Below are positions 53,728-54,273 of a stretch of 64,000 nt of DNA, one piece after another; the first letter of the stretch is position 1; each line of letters opens with the position of its first letter. Made by a program: the position numbers and the translations under genes. This DNA is from Isoperla grammatica. Taxonomy: Eukaryota; Arthropoda; Insecta; Plecoptera; Perlodidae. The notes beneath the pieces are model-generated. The model saw only the letters and a list, made by a program, of their open reading frames with translations, was not told the DNA's origin and searched no databases. The stretch covers positions 39,051,200-39,115,199 of the forward strand of contig OX246744.1 in assembly GCA_945910005.1 (NCBI GenBank), read 5' to 3'.

Positions 53728-54175
53728 GTAGTAGTAGCAGTATTATTATTATTTTATTTTATTTTTATTTTTATTTGGAAAAACGTATCTCACAGAAATA
53801 TCATAGCATCCGAACCGAAGCAAAACCACTACCGACGTTTGTTGGCTGGTGGGTCTATTTACGAAAACTAACAAACTATCCGCCGAGACCACTTAGCGGA
53901 TTAGTGGCGGCTCTATTGAGCTGTCGGTGCACAATAAGGTGCAATATTTCTGTCATCGTACAAAAGGCAGCTCTCTACGAACATTTGCCCCACACCACCA
54001 TTTCCCCTACTTTGGAAGAGAAGGCCTAAAACGATTTTATTTCTAGGCACGGACCGCTATTCTGTTGGAGGACCTGAGTCCGAGGGGGGACGATGTACCG
54101 CCGATCCCACGGCATATTCTTATACAAATTGAGGGAGAAGGAGGAGAGTTCCCAGACTTGAATTTCGACCTTTAG
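2392..54175 (+). CDS. TSP1-laminin G-Ig single-pass membrane protein (18 coding exons, whole gene span)
   Basis: The joined exons give about 1,003 codons. Order: signal peptide (exon 1), TSP1-1 (residues ~60-115), linker (~115-170), TSP1-2 (~172-230), TSP1-3 (~231-314), TSP1-4 (~315-371), laminin-G-like region 1 (~372-531), connecting exon (~532-580), laminin-G-like region 2 (~581-785), Ig domain (~786-890), transmembrane helix (~900-926) and cytoplasmic tail with two PPIP-type motifs. Such architectures are typical of extracellular adhesion or guidance receptors, but I do not recognise the orthologue, so the biological role is inference. Exons were chosen by GT-AG sites and matching phases; the summed length is divisible by three. 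Exon 11 lacks a phase-compatible acceptor. Many exon edges abut tandem arrays of their own junction. Coordinates give the genomic span, not the spliced sequence. The 3' end could differ if other terminal exons (54218-54273 or the 59720-62317 array) are used. Confidence 0.8.
2577..2813 (+). CDS. Exon 2: TSP1 repeat 1
   Basis: This is a phase 1-1 exon of 237 nt with acceptor CTTGCAG and donor G|GTAGCG. After about 26 residues it encodes a thrombospondin type-1 repeat: W-x-x-W-x-x-W (WSPWQPWEKC), CHGEC-G, the RRYRTC segment and CRGPASETRSC. Only five of the six TSP1 cysteines lie here. The sixth is the first complete codon of exon 3 (junction reads SCQLPGC), which independently supports this splice. 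Confidence 0.9.
3632..3802 (+). CDS. Exon 3: last TSP1-1 cysteine plus linker
   Basis: A phase 1-1 exon of 171 nt is read as GC followed by TGC TCC CCC GAG. It supplies the sixth Cys of TSP1-1 and then about 55 residues with a further Cys pair (DRCLTNTC), not matching a domain I know. The acceptor (TTGAG) is weak; the donor is GTAG|GTGACA. No stop occurs in this frame. The last ~26 bases and the donor are the template of the tandem array that follows immediately. Confidence 0.7.
3803..4612 (+). repeat. Array A: donor-side junction minisatellite of exon 3 (11 copies, 72/65 bp)
   Basis: Each unit contains about 25 bases like the end of exon 3 (GTCTTGCACGAGGGAGCCGTAG) with its GTGACA donor, then intron sequence. 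Donors recur at 3875, 3947, 4019, 4084, 4156 and onward. Spacing is 72 bp, or 65 bp where a 7-base piece is missing. Eleven copies follow the genuine donor at 3803. All retain GT. The array stops near 4612 in unique AT-rich intron. Confidence 0.93.
4613..5628. other. Intron 3 remainder
   Basis: This is unique AT-rich intron sequence with no mobile element I recognise. It contains one exon-like segment at 5136-5187 (CTGTTCTAG acceptor, GTAAGC donor), discussed as a finding. Confidence 0.6.
5629..5808 (+). CDS. Exon 4: TSP1 repeat 2
   Basis: A phase 1-1 exon of 180 nt has acceptor TTCCGCCAG and donor ATG|GTAATA. It encodes a complete TSP1 repeat with WTNWATWTAC, CSAKCG, YRTRSC, a Cys near the middle and ACTGLAC, giving six cysteines. 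Next comes a long intron whose 3' part is array B. Confidence 0.9.
5809..6444. other. Intron 4, single-copy part
   Basis: This is intron sequence with a T-rich run near 5850-5868 and no recognisable gene or element. The natural intron end (CAGTACAGATACTTGTCACTG) appears at about 6450 and becomes the template of array B. Confidence 0.6.
6445..8983 (+). repeat. Array B: acceptor-side junction minisatellite of exon 5 (44 copies, 53/64 bp)
   Basis: Each unit is intron end (CAGATACTTGTCACTGTTCTAG) plus the first bases of exon 5 (AGTCAGTGGTCTGAGTGG...GATGCAG). Long units (64 bp) keep the first 11 exon bases ACGGCAGCTGG; short ones (53 bp) lack them. From the first acceptor at about 6475 to the real exon at 8984, the length fits exactly 16 long and 28 short units. 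Essentially all copies keep the TTCTAG or TTTTAG acceptor. Confidence 0.93.
8984..9115 (+). CDS. Exon 5: TSP1 repeat 3, N-terminal half
   Basis: A phase 1-1 exon of 132 nt begins after TGTTCTAG, at the end of array B, and has donor GGCG|GTTGGT. It encodes WSQWSEWSGC (a typical C-mannosylation W-x-x-W context), CSKECGSG, YKRRERVC and a basic stretch. The TSP1 repeat is completed by exon 6. Unlike the copies in array B, the real exon reads TGGTCTGGATGCAGCAAAGAG and continues open. Confidence 0.9.
9116..9454. other. Intron 5
   Basis: This short unique intron contains a G-run near 9291-9308. I see no gene or mobile element. Confidence 0.6.
9455..9574 (+). CDS. Exon 6: TSP1 repeat 3, C-terminal half
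   Basis: A phase 1-1 exon of 120 nt has acceptor TTTGCAG and donor GACC|GTACGT. It encodes the second half of TSP1-3, with SCSGPSEEFEEC and NLRDC supplying the last three cysteines. It joins exon 5 through a GAT codon. Confidence 0.88.
9575..10078. other. Intron 6
   Basis: This intron has no recognised gene. A 16-base string AGGTAAGCTGTTGG near 9922-9937 also occurs downstream of both Penelope-like ORFs (near 21025 and 29672), so a small relic of that element's 3' region is possible. Confidence 0.45.
10079..10249 (+). CDS. Exon 7: TSP1 repeat 4
   Basis: A phase 1-1 exon of 171 nt has acceptor GGTTGCAG and donor ACAA|GTAAGA. It is a complete TSP1 repeat: WSAWEKWSAC, CSVTCG (matching the CxxS/TC O-fucosylation context), YRARSC, PCVGPP and QCYLGPC. 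Its 3' part plus the donor is the template of array C, the largest array in the window. Confidence 0.93.
10250..18018 (+). repeat. Array C: donor-side junction minisatellite of exon 7 (64 copies, 121 bp)
   Basis: The unit spans CTTGCAACGCTCC (like the middle of exon 7), the GGGCCCCCCCTTGGAGATGC segment, the last exon codons, the GTAAGA donor and about 50 bp of intron. Sixty-four copies are spaced 121 bp apart, with six 120-bp copies lacking one base. Copies differ by single substitutions such as CAG/CAC and ACAAGT/ACACGT. Nearly all keep GTAAG; one copy near 14963 reads AATTAAG instead of AAGTAAG. 121 is not a multiple of three, so the copies are not extra protein repeats. Confidence 0.95.
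18019..18510 (+). repeat. Array D: acceptor-side duplication of exon 8 (3 extra copies, 157 bp)
   Basis: The acceptor GTGCTGTGTTTCAG plus the first ~140 bp of exon 8 is repeated with exact 157-bp spacing. Exon-like starts lie at 18040, 18197, 18354 and the genuine 18511. Array D directly abuts array C with almost no unique intron between them. Because 157 leaves remainder one, starting at an upstream copy shifts the frame and soon meets a stop. Confidence 0.93.
18511..18770 (+). CDS. Exon 8: start of laminin-G-like region 1
   Basis: This exon of 260 nt begins in phase 1 and ends in phase 0 at a strong donor GAC|GTAAGT. It is the last of four tandem copies and the only one that continues into unique coding sequence. 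It encodes a beta-rich segment with SRLLHLYIRFMP, a CKGSKC pair, ESSYLVWHVNV and GCVATAVS. The pattern suits a laminin G / concanavalin-like fold, completed by exon 9. Confidence 0.85.
18771..19287. other. Intron 8
   Basis: This is unique AT-rich intron sequence. I see no gene or repeat in it. Confidence 0.6.
19288..19506 (+). CDS. Exon 9: laminin-G-like region 1, second half
   Basis: A phase 0-0 exon of 219 nt has acceptor TCAACAG and donor CAG|GTGCGT. It reads DVWHEALLTVTGTKITMRID, then a Cys, KVGEKFQGHIESLAVNF. W-H-x-x-x-L-T-V and the later G-H-I-E-x-L-x-V-N match the end of laminin-G-type domains. Confidence 0.87.
19552..19606 (+). repeat. SINE-type tail fragment
   Basis: GACGTCATATGGCC followed by a TACGTCGTTTACCACCA-like stretch and AAT-rich DNA closely resembles the tail at 46360-46410. 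It is therefore a second, decayed copy of the same short interspersed element, sitting in intron 9. Confidence 0.5.
19860..21060 (+). mobile_element. Penelope-like element 1, 5'-truncated, with GIY-YIG endonuclease
   Basis: The insertion lies in intron 9. The ORF 19961-20776 carries the end of a PLE-type reverse transcriptase (LPFSMATRGRRICS, WHPGLHALNGIIKRN) and then a GIY-YIG domain. Visible there are a Cys/His segment, IYQLRCSRCPAEYVGLTT, NTRMNGHRHDTR and a terminal RRWELAHQW motif. RT plus GIY-YIG is diagnostic of Penelope-like elements. The upstream RT palm is missing, so it is a dead 5'-truncated copy. The 3' region contains GGCCGAAAC..TTTCGACG and GGTAAGCTGTTGG, shared with element 2. 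Confidence 0.85.
19961..20776 (+). pseudogene. Penelope-like RT C-terminus and GIY-YIG ORF (271 codons)
   Basis: This is the open part of element 1. In the full family the protein reverse-transcribes its RNA, and the GIY-YIG nuclease nicks the target DNA. Here only the RT thumb-like region and the endonuclease remain. The frame is intact to a TAG after NLNIR. The two ORFs of this family in the window are clearly related but well diverged, so neither is a recent copy of the other. Confidence 0.82.
21170..21316 (+). CDS. Exon 10: connecting exon between laminin-G-like regions
   Basis: A phase 0-0 exon of 147 nt has acceptor TGTGTTTAG and donor CAG|GTACGG. It encodes 49 residues with TDRNVEEGFRHFADGAFIEA, a single Cys and NEDHWQ. 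Fold not recognised; position suggests a linker leading into the second laminin-G region. Confidence 0.8.
21662..21946 (+). CDS. Exon 11: laminin-G-like region 2, first part (5' edge unresolved)
   Basis: The open frame encodes SYTFNLQVEVAVRLDTIDG, VLLLMPGE, YTEVMLERGRIKLRTYC and GQWIHVAVNRGGELR, a clear laminin-G strand pattern. It ends at AGG|GTGAGT in phase 0. The start is uncertain: exon 10 ends in phase 0, but no AG gives a phase-0 start here (frame open only from 21647; AGs at 21674 and 21688 give the wrong phases). A missing microexon, non-canonical splice or sequence error is possible. The 3' part plus donor is the template of array E. Confidence 0.75.
21947..23360 (+). repeat. Array E: donor-side junction minisatellite of exon 11 (12 extra copies, 113 bp)
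   Basis: The unit is exon 11's 3' ~90 bp (GACCTCCACTCGGAGGTC ... GTGGCGGTCAACAGGGG) plus donor GTGAGT and a few intron bases. Donors recur exactly every 113 bp: 21947, 22060, 22173, 22286 and so on to 23303. A decayed partial copy ends near 23360. One copy (22512) reads CAGCACGGG before the donor; all full copies keep GTGAGT. 113 is not divisible by three. Confidence 0.95.
23369..23517. mobile_element. 149-bp MITE with ~50-bp terminal inverted repeats
   Basis: The ends AGGTTGGAATTCATAGTCGG... and ...CCGACTATGAATTCCAACCT are near-perfect complements for about 50 bases, leaving a loop of roughly 50 bp. It abuts the decayed last unit of array E, between arrays E and F. I see no clear target duplication. 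Confidence 0.8.
23518..23941. other. Unique part of intron 11
   Basis: This AT-rich sequence ends in a long A/T-only stretch (about 23847-23912). It separates the donor-side array E and MITE from the acceptor-side array F. Confidence 0.6.
23942..25107 (+). repeat. Array F: acceptor-side junction minisatellite of exon 12 (9 extra copies, 127 bp)
   Basis: The unit is the acceptor GTCTCTGTGTTGCAG plus the first ~100 bp of exon 12 (GACGGTGTGTGTGAG ... GAGAAGACC). Exon-like starts recur every 127 bp: 23964, 24091, 24218 and so on to the genuine 25108; one copy near 24346 has GGGCACGAGTG at its start. All keep TTGCAG. Each copy diverges from the real exon after GAAGACCAG or GAAGACCGG, where it runs into GCGCTATAG and the next acceptor. 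Confidence 0.95.
25108..25260 (+). CDS. Exon 12: laminin-G-like region 2, middle part
   Basis: A phase 0-0 exon of 153 nt is the last copy of array F, with donor CGA|GTAAGA. It encodes DGVCENGPCDVGITVNGG, then a segment ending in CKGTFYIGNIPQQLR. The cysteine pattern and the FYIGNIP strand suit a laminin-G domain. Confidence 0.88.
25261..25793. other. Intron 12
   Basis: This is unique intron sequence with a small hairpin AACTAGCCCCCGCTAGTT near 25506-25523. I see no gene or element. Confidence 0.6.
25794..25968 (+). CDS. Exon 13: laminin-G-like region 2, end
   Basis: This exon of 175 nt starts in phase 0 (acceptor GTCCACAG) and ends in phase 1 (donor GCAG|GTAGAC). It encodes VTGRGIDGFELFPSLSGVLG followed by HLAIDGELEDIS. 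The L-x-G-x-L-G-x-L-A-I-D-G motif is the usual C-terminal signature of laminin-G domains. Confidence 0.88.
26105..26251 (+). CDS. Exon 14: Ig domain, N-terminal half
   Basis: A phase 1-1 exon of 147 nt has acceptor TTGCGTAG and donor GACG|GTAAAG. It carries the B-strand VNLTCYYN with the first Ig cysteine and the C-strand tryptophan (ASWLRL). The Ig fold is completed by exon 15, a common split. Confidence 0.85.
26252..26534. other. Intron 14, proximal part
   Basis: This is unique intron sequence before the MITE and Penelope-like insertions. It has no recognised feature. Confidence 0.5.
26535..26682. mobile_element. 148-bp MITE with TA target duplication
   Basis: Terminal inverted repeats of about 29 bp begin AGGGCCGGTATTTCAATG and end CATTGAAATACCGGCCCT. 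TA lies on each side (26533-26534, 26683-26684). It sits at the 5' edge of Penelope-like element 2. Confidence 0.8.
26771..27162. mobile_element. 392-bp MITE inside Penelope-like element 2 (TTA target duplication)
   Basis: The ends TGGTGAATTCACGACCTTGCG and CGCAAGGTCGTGAATTCACCA are perfect complements. TTA is duplicated at 26768-26770 and 27163-27165. Removing the insert and one TTA restores the element's reading frame, which dates the MITE after the PLE. A 3-bp TTA duplication suggests PIF/Harbinger-type mobilisation. The interior is GC-rich (TTGCGTTGCGCTGCGC). Confidence 0.87.
27471..27985. mobile_element. ~515-bp MITE inside Penelope-like element 2
   Basis: The ends GGGCCTCATTCCTGTACATTT and AAATGTACAAGAATGAGGCCC are complements with one mismatch. 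CAG flanks each side, consistent with a 3-bp target duplication. The insert interrupts the WHPG motif of the PLE, which is intact in element 1. Boundaries are good to within one or two bases because of shared G/C runs. Confidence 0.82.
27986..28592 (+). pseudogene. GIY-YIG endonuclease remnant of Penelope-like element 2
   Basis: This is the longest surviving part of element 2. It reads through the Cys-containing connector (SYPCGSNRCKTCPINTP), the GIY-YIG core and H-rich helix, then shifts frame near 28490-28505. The downstream frame reads ELRRWELAYQWITNSR before a TAA at 28590. The nuclease would nick target DNA in an intact element; here it is broken. Confidence 0.82.
28690..29560. repeat. 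Unclassified insertion with internal ~120-bp direct repeat and poly-A run
   Basis: This region lies between the PLE ORF and its conserved 3' motif. It contains a repeated segment (CACATTTTGCCG...AAAATATATT...GTAACTTTG, about 29098-29160 and 29231-29290), an A-run with CAAA repeats (29405-29466) and CCGGAAGT motifs near both ends (28710, 28731, 29524). It is probably a separate insertion or part of the PLE UTR. No coding sequence is seen. Confidence 0.4.
30001..30186 (+). CDS. Exon 15: Ig domain, C-terminal half
   Basis: A phase 1-1 exon of 186 nt has acceptor GTCTTACAG and donor ATAG|GTAACC. It carries the F-strand cysteine in EGFYQCRVLKEG and ends just before the membrane. About 120 bp upstream lies a short decayed copy of its own acceptor junction (CTTGCAGGGCAGCCAACTG, 29876-29894). 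Confidence 0.87.
30307..30418 (+). CDS. Exon 16: transmembrane helix
   Basis: This exon of 112 nt starts in phase 1 (acceptor GTTTTAG) and ends in phase 2 (donor ACAC|GTAAGT). It encodes a continuous hydrophobic helix (IDIVIIILAPLALLLVMIFL and onward) followed by ICCMYSHDN. Because it comes after a signal peptide and extracellular domains, the C-terminus should be cytoplasmic. The CC at the inner face is a possible palmitoylation site (inference). Confidence 0.9.
31746..33035 (+). repeat. Internal direct repeat, copy 1 (interrupted by a hAT-like element)
   Basis: GCTATAAACTATTATTTTG to the CACACACAC stretch matches 35501-36165 along its length, apart from the 687-bp insertion at 32010-32696. 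The direct orientation suggests that part of one element was duplicated or nested within another copy of the same family. Confidence 0.75.
32010..32696. mobile_element. 687-bp hAT-like non-autonomous element with 8-bp target duplication
   Basis: The ends CAGGGGTGACGCTAAGG and CCTAGCGTCGCCACTG are imperfect complements, starting CAG as in hAT transposons. The 8-bp GCCCCTGC is duplicated at 32002-32009 and 32697-32704. The empty site survives in the sister repeat near 35749-35760, where the same sequence runs uninterrupted. No transposase is present. Confidence 0.9.
33150..33885. mobile_element. Foldback-type element (~180-bp inverted repeats)
   Basis: AAGGTATTTGGGGAATGAATGTG through GCTAGAGCCTATGCC is repeated in reverse complement at 33690-33885 (GGCTCTAGCC ... 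ATTCCCCAAATACC). The spacer includes a second hairpin-like motif, AAATTACCCCTTCTTCAA, repeated in both orientations. There is no ORF. Confidence 0.75.
33886..35211. other. Centre of the 6-kb element
   Basis: This sequence has no recognised homology. The longest open frame (34468-34701, 77 codons) ends QEFNHFLKLCFS and is preceded by a TTTGCAG acceptor-like string. I cannot assign it to a family and do not call it a gene. Confidence 0.4.
35219..35498. mobile_element. ~280-bp hAT-like remnant
   Basis: It starts CAGTGCTTCCCAAAGTGTGGG and ends GTTGGGGAGCACTG, imperfect complements of hAT style. The flanks GTCTAGC (35212-35218) and GTCTAGG (35499-35505) are a near-matching target duplication. The interior has a C-run at 35410-35424. 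Confidence 0.65.
35501..36165 (+). repeat. Internal direct repeat, copy 2 (uninterrupted)
   Basis: This is the sister of 31746-33035. It retains the hAT empty site (CGCCCCTGCCCC near 35750) and ends in a C-run and CA-rich stretch just before the right terminal inverted repeat. Confidence 0.75.
36588..40123 (+). repeat. Array G: acceptor-side junction minisatellite of exon 17 (about 43 copies, 82 bp)
   Basis: The unit is CCACAGCCTTGTGAGTGTTTCAGATGTTGGGACTATCTCTG, then CACCTTCCTTGGGGGG and CGGCAAGCCGTTGTCTCGTT. It matches the end of intron 16 and the start of exon 17 (CTTTCCTTGCAGGGCCTATAAGCCGTTGTCTCTCG). The exon-proximal acceptor GCAG has become a G-run of 6-13 bases in nearly all copies, while an upstream TTTCAG is kept. 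G-run length and G/C at CTGCACC or CTCCACC vary between copies. The first copy directly abuts the 6-kb element. Confidence 0.93.
40168..40252 (+). CDS. Exon 17: cytoplasmic tail, proline-rich part
   Basis: This exon of 85 nt starts in phase 2 (acceptor CCTTGCAG) and ends in phase 0 (donor GAG|GTACCG). It encodes AYKPLSLVDSEGSWEPPLPP and IPSGSRDE. PPLPPIP could bind SH3 or similar modules (inference). Phase agreement with exon 16 (AC + G) supports the junction across a ~9.7-kb intron that holds the 6-kb element and array G. Confidence 0.85.
40253..41467. other. Start of intron 17
   Basis: This intron sequence has no coding signal. A tRNA-like segment (41358-41401) with an A-box-like GGTAGCCCAAGCGG and a B-box-like GTTCAATCC suggests a decayed tRNA-derived SINE next to the minisatellite. 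Confidence 0.5.
41358..41420 (+). repeat. Possible tRNA-derived SINE head
   Basis: A-box-like (GGTAGCCCAAGCGG) and B-box-like (GAGTTCAATCCTAG) motifs are about 35 bp apart. No cloverleaf with paired arms is evident, so this is not a tRNA gene. Confidence 0.4.
41468..45026 (+). repeat. 3.6-kb minisatellite (ACGTAACAGACA..CGACGCCGCAACA units)
   Basis: Tandem units of about 35-44 bp combine CACGTAACAGACA[A/T]CGACGCCGCAACA with [T/A]ACAATACGTAA or AACAACAACTACGTTA. Variants alternate, giving a higher-order pattern; the last third (from about 44390) is regular, with ACTACAATACC blocks. Unlike arrays A-H, I cannot link the unit to any exon. It contains repeated CG dinucleotides and ACGT palindromes. 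Confidence 0.93.
45027..46150. other. Intron 17, unique part
   Basis: It contains a tRNA-like SINE (45140-45330) and otherwise unique AT-rich sequence with a short G-run (45723-45731). No gene is supported. Confidence 0.5.
45140..45330 (+). repeat. tRNA-derived SINE
   Basis: An A-box-like TGGCCCAGTG (45151) and a B-box-like GGTTCAATACC (45200-45210) lie 50 bp apart. The intervening GTTAGCAC..GAGGCTCTAATTTGGGAGG is typical of SINE heads. It is followed by a non-tRNA body. A functional tRNA is unlikely because the acceptor stem does not pair. Confidence 0.55.
46152..46412 (+). repeat. SINE-like element with AAT tail
   Basis: The body (GCCCTTCTGAGCCAGGGG ... GACCATTCCTACCTCTGGCC) ends in GACGTCATATGACCAAGC, a TACGTCGTTAAACACCACC-type stretch and an AATAATAAT tail. 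The tail is shared with 19552-19606, showing a repeated family. Confidence 0.6.
46494..46577. repeat. (AAT)n microsatellite
   Basis: About 25 AAT/TAA units lie directly upstream of the LINE fragment. Similar tracts follow the LINE tails, indicating insertion into or growth at AAT repeats. Confidence 0.95.
46578..47536 (+). mobile_element. Non-LTR retrotransposon 3' part with restriction-like endonuclease domain
   Basis: The ORF 46610-47269 (219 codons) has a Cys/His finger (CRKCNMNGETIERIVSGC) followed by YLHRHNQVANIIHQ. Then comes the nuclease core RPDIIFID...ETILIDVAVPLC and a terminal VIPLIISANGIVPRKL. The CCHC finger plus PD..(I)DV core is the C-terminus seen in R2-type non-LTR elements, where the nuclease nicks the target. 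The RT is missing (5' truncation). The ~260-bp 3' UTR ends in an AAT tail at 47537. Confidence 0.78.
46610..47269 (+). pseudogene. R2-type finger/endonuclease C-terminus (219 codons)
   Basis: This is the surviving ORF of the LINE fragment, ending at TAA 47267-47269. The reading frame is uninterrupted, so truncation at insertion rather than decay explains its state. The R2-type relationship rests on motif order; the exact clade cannot be decided by eye. Confidence 0.75.
47537..47603. repeat. (AAT)n tail of the LINE fragment
   Basis: Uninterrupted AAT units follow CAACAATAAA. They form the 3' tail of the LINE and precede 45 bp of unique DNA and then the Gypsy LTR. Confidence 0.9.
47648..47847 (-). 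repeat. 3' LTR of the Gypsy element
   Basis: This 200-bp repeat is bounded by TG..CA. The purine-rich AAAAAGGGAGA lies immediately upstream in element orientation. Confidence 0.93.
47998..52116 (-). CDS. Gypsy Gag-Pol polyprotein (1,372 aa)
   Basis: Domain order: Gag-like region (1-230, with EWPTWKKRFQRF), two zinc knuckles (C253-C266 and C273-C286), aspartic protease DSGA (344-347), and reverse transcriptase (LDANSG near 555, FGITSAPEHFQ, active-site MDD 617-619). RNase H follows (D764 in SADASAYG, TDHKPL, VADALSR), then integrase with an H-x2-H...C-x2-C finger (H987, H990, C1020, C1023) and catalytic D1050, D1103 and E near 1142. Gag and Pol share one frame, so no frameshift is needed. Length and motifs agree with an active Ty3/Gypsy (Metaviridae-type) element copying itself through an RNA intermediate. 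Confidence 0.95.
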   Translation of the reverse strand: MAQRQNQPTATTAVPPVMATQYQVAIPPPERFNFTSVQEWPTWKKRFQRFRTSSGLSRKPDEEQIDMLIYIMGHEAEDILLSFNLSSEEEKSYETVLDRFEKHFIPQRNTIYERARFNMRVQGPSEGAEEFIRSLHTLAKDCEYGLLHDEMIRDRIVIGMRDQKLCDRLQLEPGLTLQRAITAARQAEDVARQRASLRGSETAVSAVSMKPSHTKGRTFNKSQGPKQHGRQGNNKGPAAPANQSPGLGHPGKCSWCGQDRHKRANCPAKGATCHTCNKVGHYSKVCRSGGPKVHQVQAQEEGESDSSDSVFVGAVNNHKNTRPKSCSWDKTIWINGTEVKFKVDSGADVTVVPSNSAFLANQLLQPAPTRLFGPSGTQLKVVGVVNAEISYNQTSCQQTVYVVEDLITPLLGRPAIEGLQLVKLVDSVTSKSVNIKVEYPSLFKNLGTLPGEYKIVLEPDAIPLAISTPRKVAIPLLKRVDEELKKMVKLGVITEVHEPTEWCAPMVVIPKPNGGVRICVDLTHLNKSVKREFHPIPKVENTLAQLSSAKYFTKLDANSGFWQVPLAAESSPLTTFLTPFGRFRFLRLPFGITSAPEHFQRRMMDILQGIEGVLIHMDDILVVGATLEEHDHRLRQVLSRLQEIGMTLNESKTLVCVDKVSFLGHSISREGITPDKNRIAAILEMDAPQNKHDVQRFVGMVNSVGRYIPRKSELLEPILSLLRSKNMWLWGSAQEKAFNVVKQLLTEIPTLALYDPLKKTTVSADASAYGIGCVLLQEQSDGENRPVAYSSRTLSSTERRYAQIEREALALTHACQVFSDYITGLHIVLQTDHKPLIPLFTTKILDDLTPRLQRFRLRLMRFSYEIVYIPGKEMIVADALSRKPLQVNEADELEEETTAYVRLVVESIPVTDNFLKEVMIEQNKDPICNALKEYSMQGWPEKNQVVKELQDYWSVRHDITVEDHLLLRGQRLVIPKSLQKQVLTKIHDGHQGIVKCRSRAREAVWWPGLSTQIEFLVRSCPQCIQHSKNHNEPLIPSDFPKRPWQVVAMDLFKLEEKWFLVVTDYYSRYFEIAELTSLKSAAMINHCKAIFSRHGIPEVVRSDNGPQFGTLEKSEFKQFSKLYGFDVVTSSPKHSQSNGFAEAAVKIAKLILKKSDDVYTALLAYRTTPLANGFSPSELLMNRRLRTTLPMTSRLLSQKPDLSSLNVKENEIKMRQKHNYDRRHNARELSELTVGEPVWVIDMRCHGIVTGKTDEPRSYNIRTSRGLLRRNRWHLIPAPYFKDEGEEDDDVNRNWNTAREPWSTNDCPRPSPRPPVEKKNLDSHSPSRSPTQKRSNVDDGSPVSTLQPPIVDENYKTTRSGRTIKVPSKLNL
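52205..52404 (-). repeat. 5' LTR of the Gypsy element
   Basis: It appears identical to the 3' LTR. The element promoter should lie here. The complement of GCTGCCACCA (ending 52204) directly adjoins it and gives the tRNA primer-binding site TGGTGGCAGC. Confidence 0.93.
52405..53160. repeat. Intron 17 sequence with degenerate ~110-bp repeats
   Basis: From about 52727 to 53090, related blocks recur: TAATGCAGGTCTATAGTTCC, TAATGCAACTGTATGTAC, GAAATGTAGGTTTACCATAG and TAACGCAAGTCTATA. Each is followed by an AC/AG-rich string and a TAGTATTT-type stretch. This looks like an old, diverged tandem duplication. No coding sequence is seen. Confidence 0.5.
53160..53650 (-). mobile_element. Three antisense 3' tails of the R2-type LINE family
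   Basis: Segments at about 53164-53235, 53275-53362 and 53460-53648 are reverse complements of parts of the 3' UTR at 47345-47530 (CGGTCAAAACCGG, ACATGTT..TACGGAC, GTCAAGTATTTCCATG). The third includes CGTGGCCGATTTGTACTCATC. Each adjoins ATT repeats, the antisense of the AAT tail. They are short 5'-truncated insertions. Confidence 0.8.
53646..53765. repeat. (ATT)n microsatellite
   Basis: About 100 bp of ATT units with a GTAGTAGTAGCAG interruption abut the third antisense LINE tail. Confidence 0.93.
54047..54175 (+). CDS. Exon 18: C-terminal exon of the TSP1 gene
   Basis: The acceptor TTTATTTCTAG opens a phase-0 exon that matches exon 17. It encodes ARTAILLEDLSPRGDDVPPI followed by an acidic stretch and PDLNFDL, then TAG (54173-54175). 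The VPPIP motif echoes the PPLPPIP of exon 17. The match of phase and motif supports it as the terminal exon. A GTACGT donor-like string lies three bases after the stop. AATAAA at 54546-54551 may serve as the polyadenylation signal. Confidence 0.65.
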   Translation, partial: ARTAILLEDLSPRGDDVPPIPRHILIQIEGEGGEFPDLNFDL

Positions 54176-54217
54176 AAGGTACGTGCACACACCCAGGGTG
54201 TTTCATGTGCGATATAG

Positions 54218-54273
54218 AGAAAGAAGACGGGCAGAACGTCTTGCCAGACCTAGAGTTTGACATGTCCTTTTAA
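54218..54273 (+). pseudogene. Possible second C-terminal exon copy
   Basis: After ATATAG or ATAGAG, the frame reads KEDGQNVLPDLEFDMSF and TAA. PDLEFD parallels PDLNFD at the end of exon 18, so this looks like a diverged tandem duplicate of the terminal coding segment. The final TAA overlaps the first bases of the adjoining transposon (TAAGTGTGGC). Whether it is expressed cannot be told. Confidence 0.4.
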
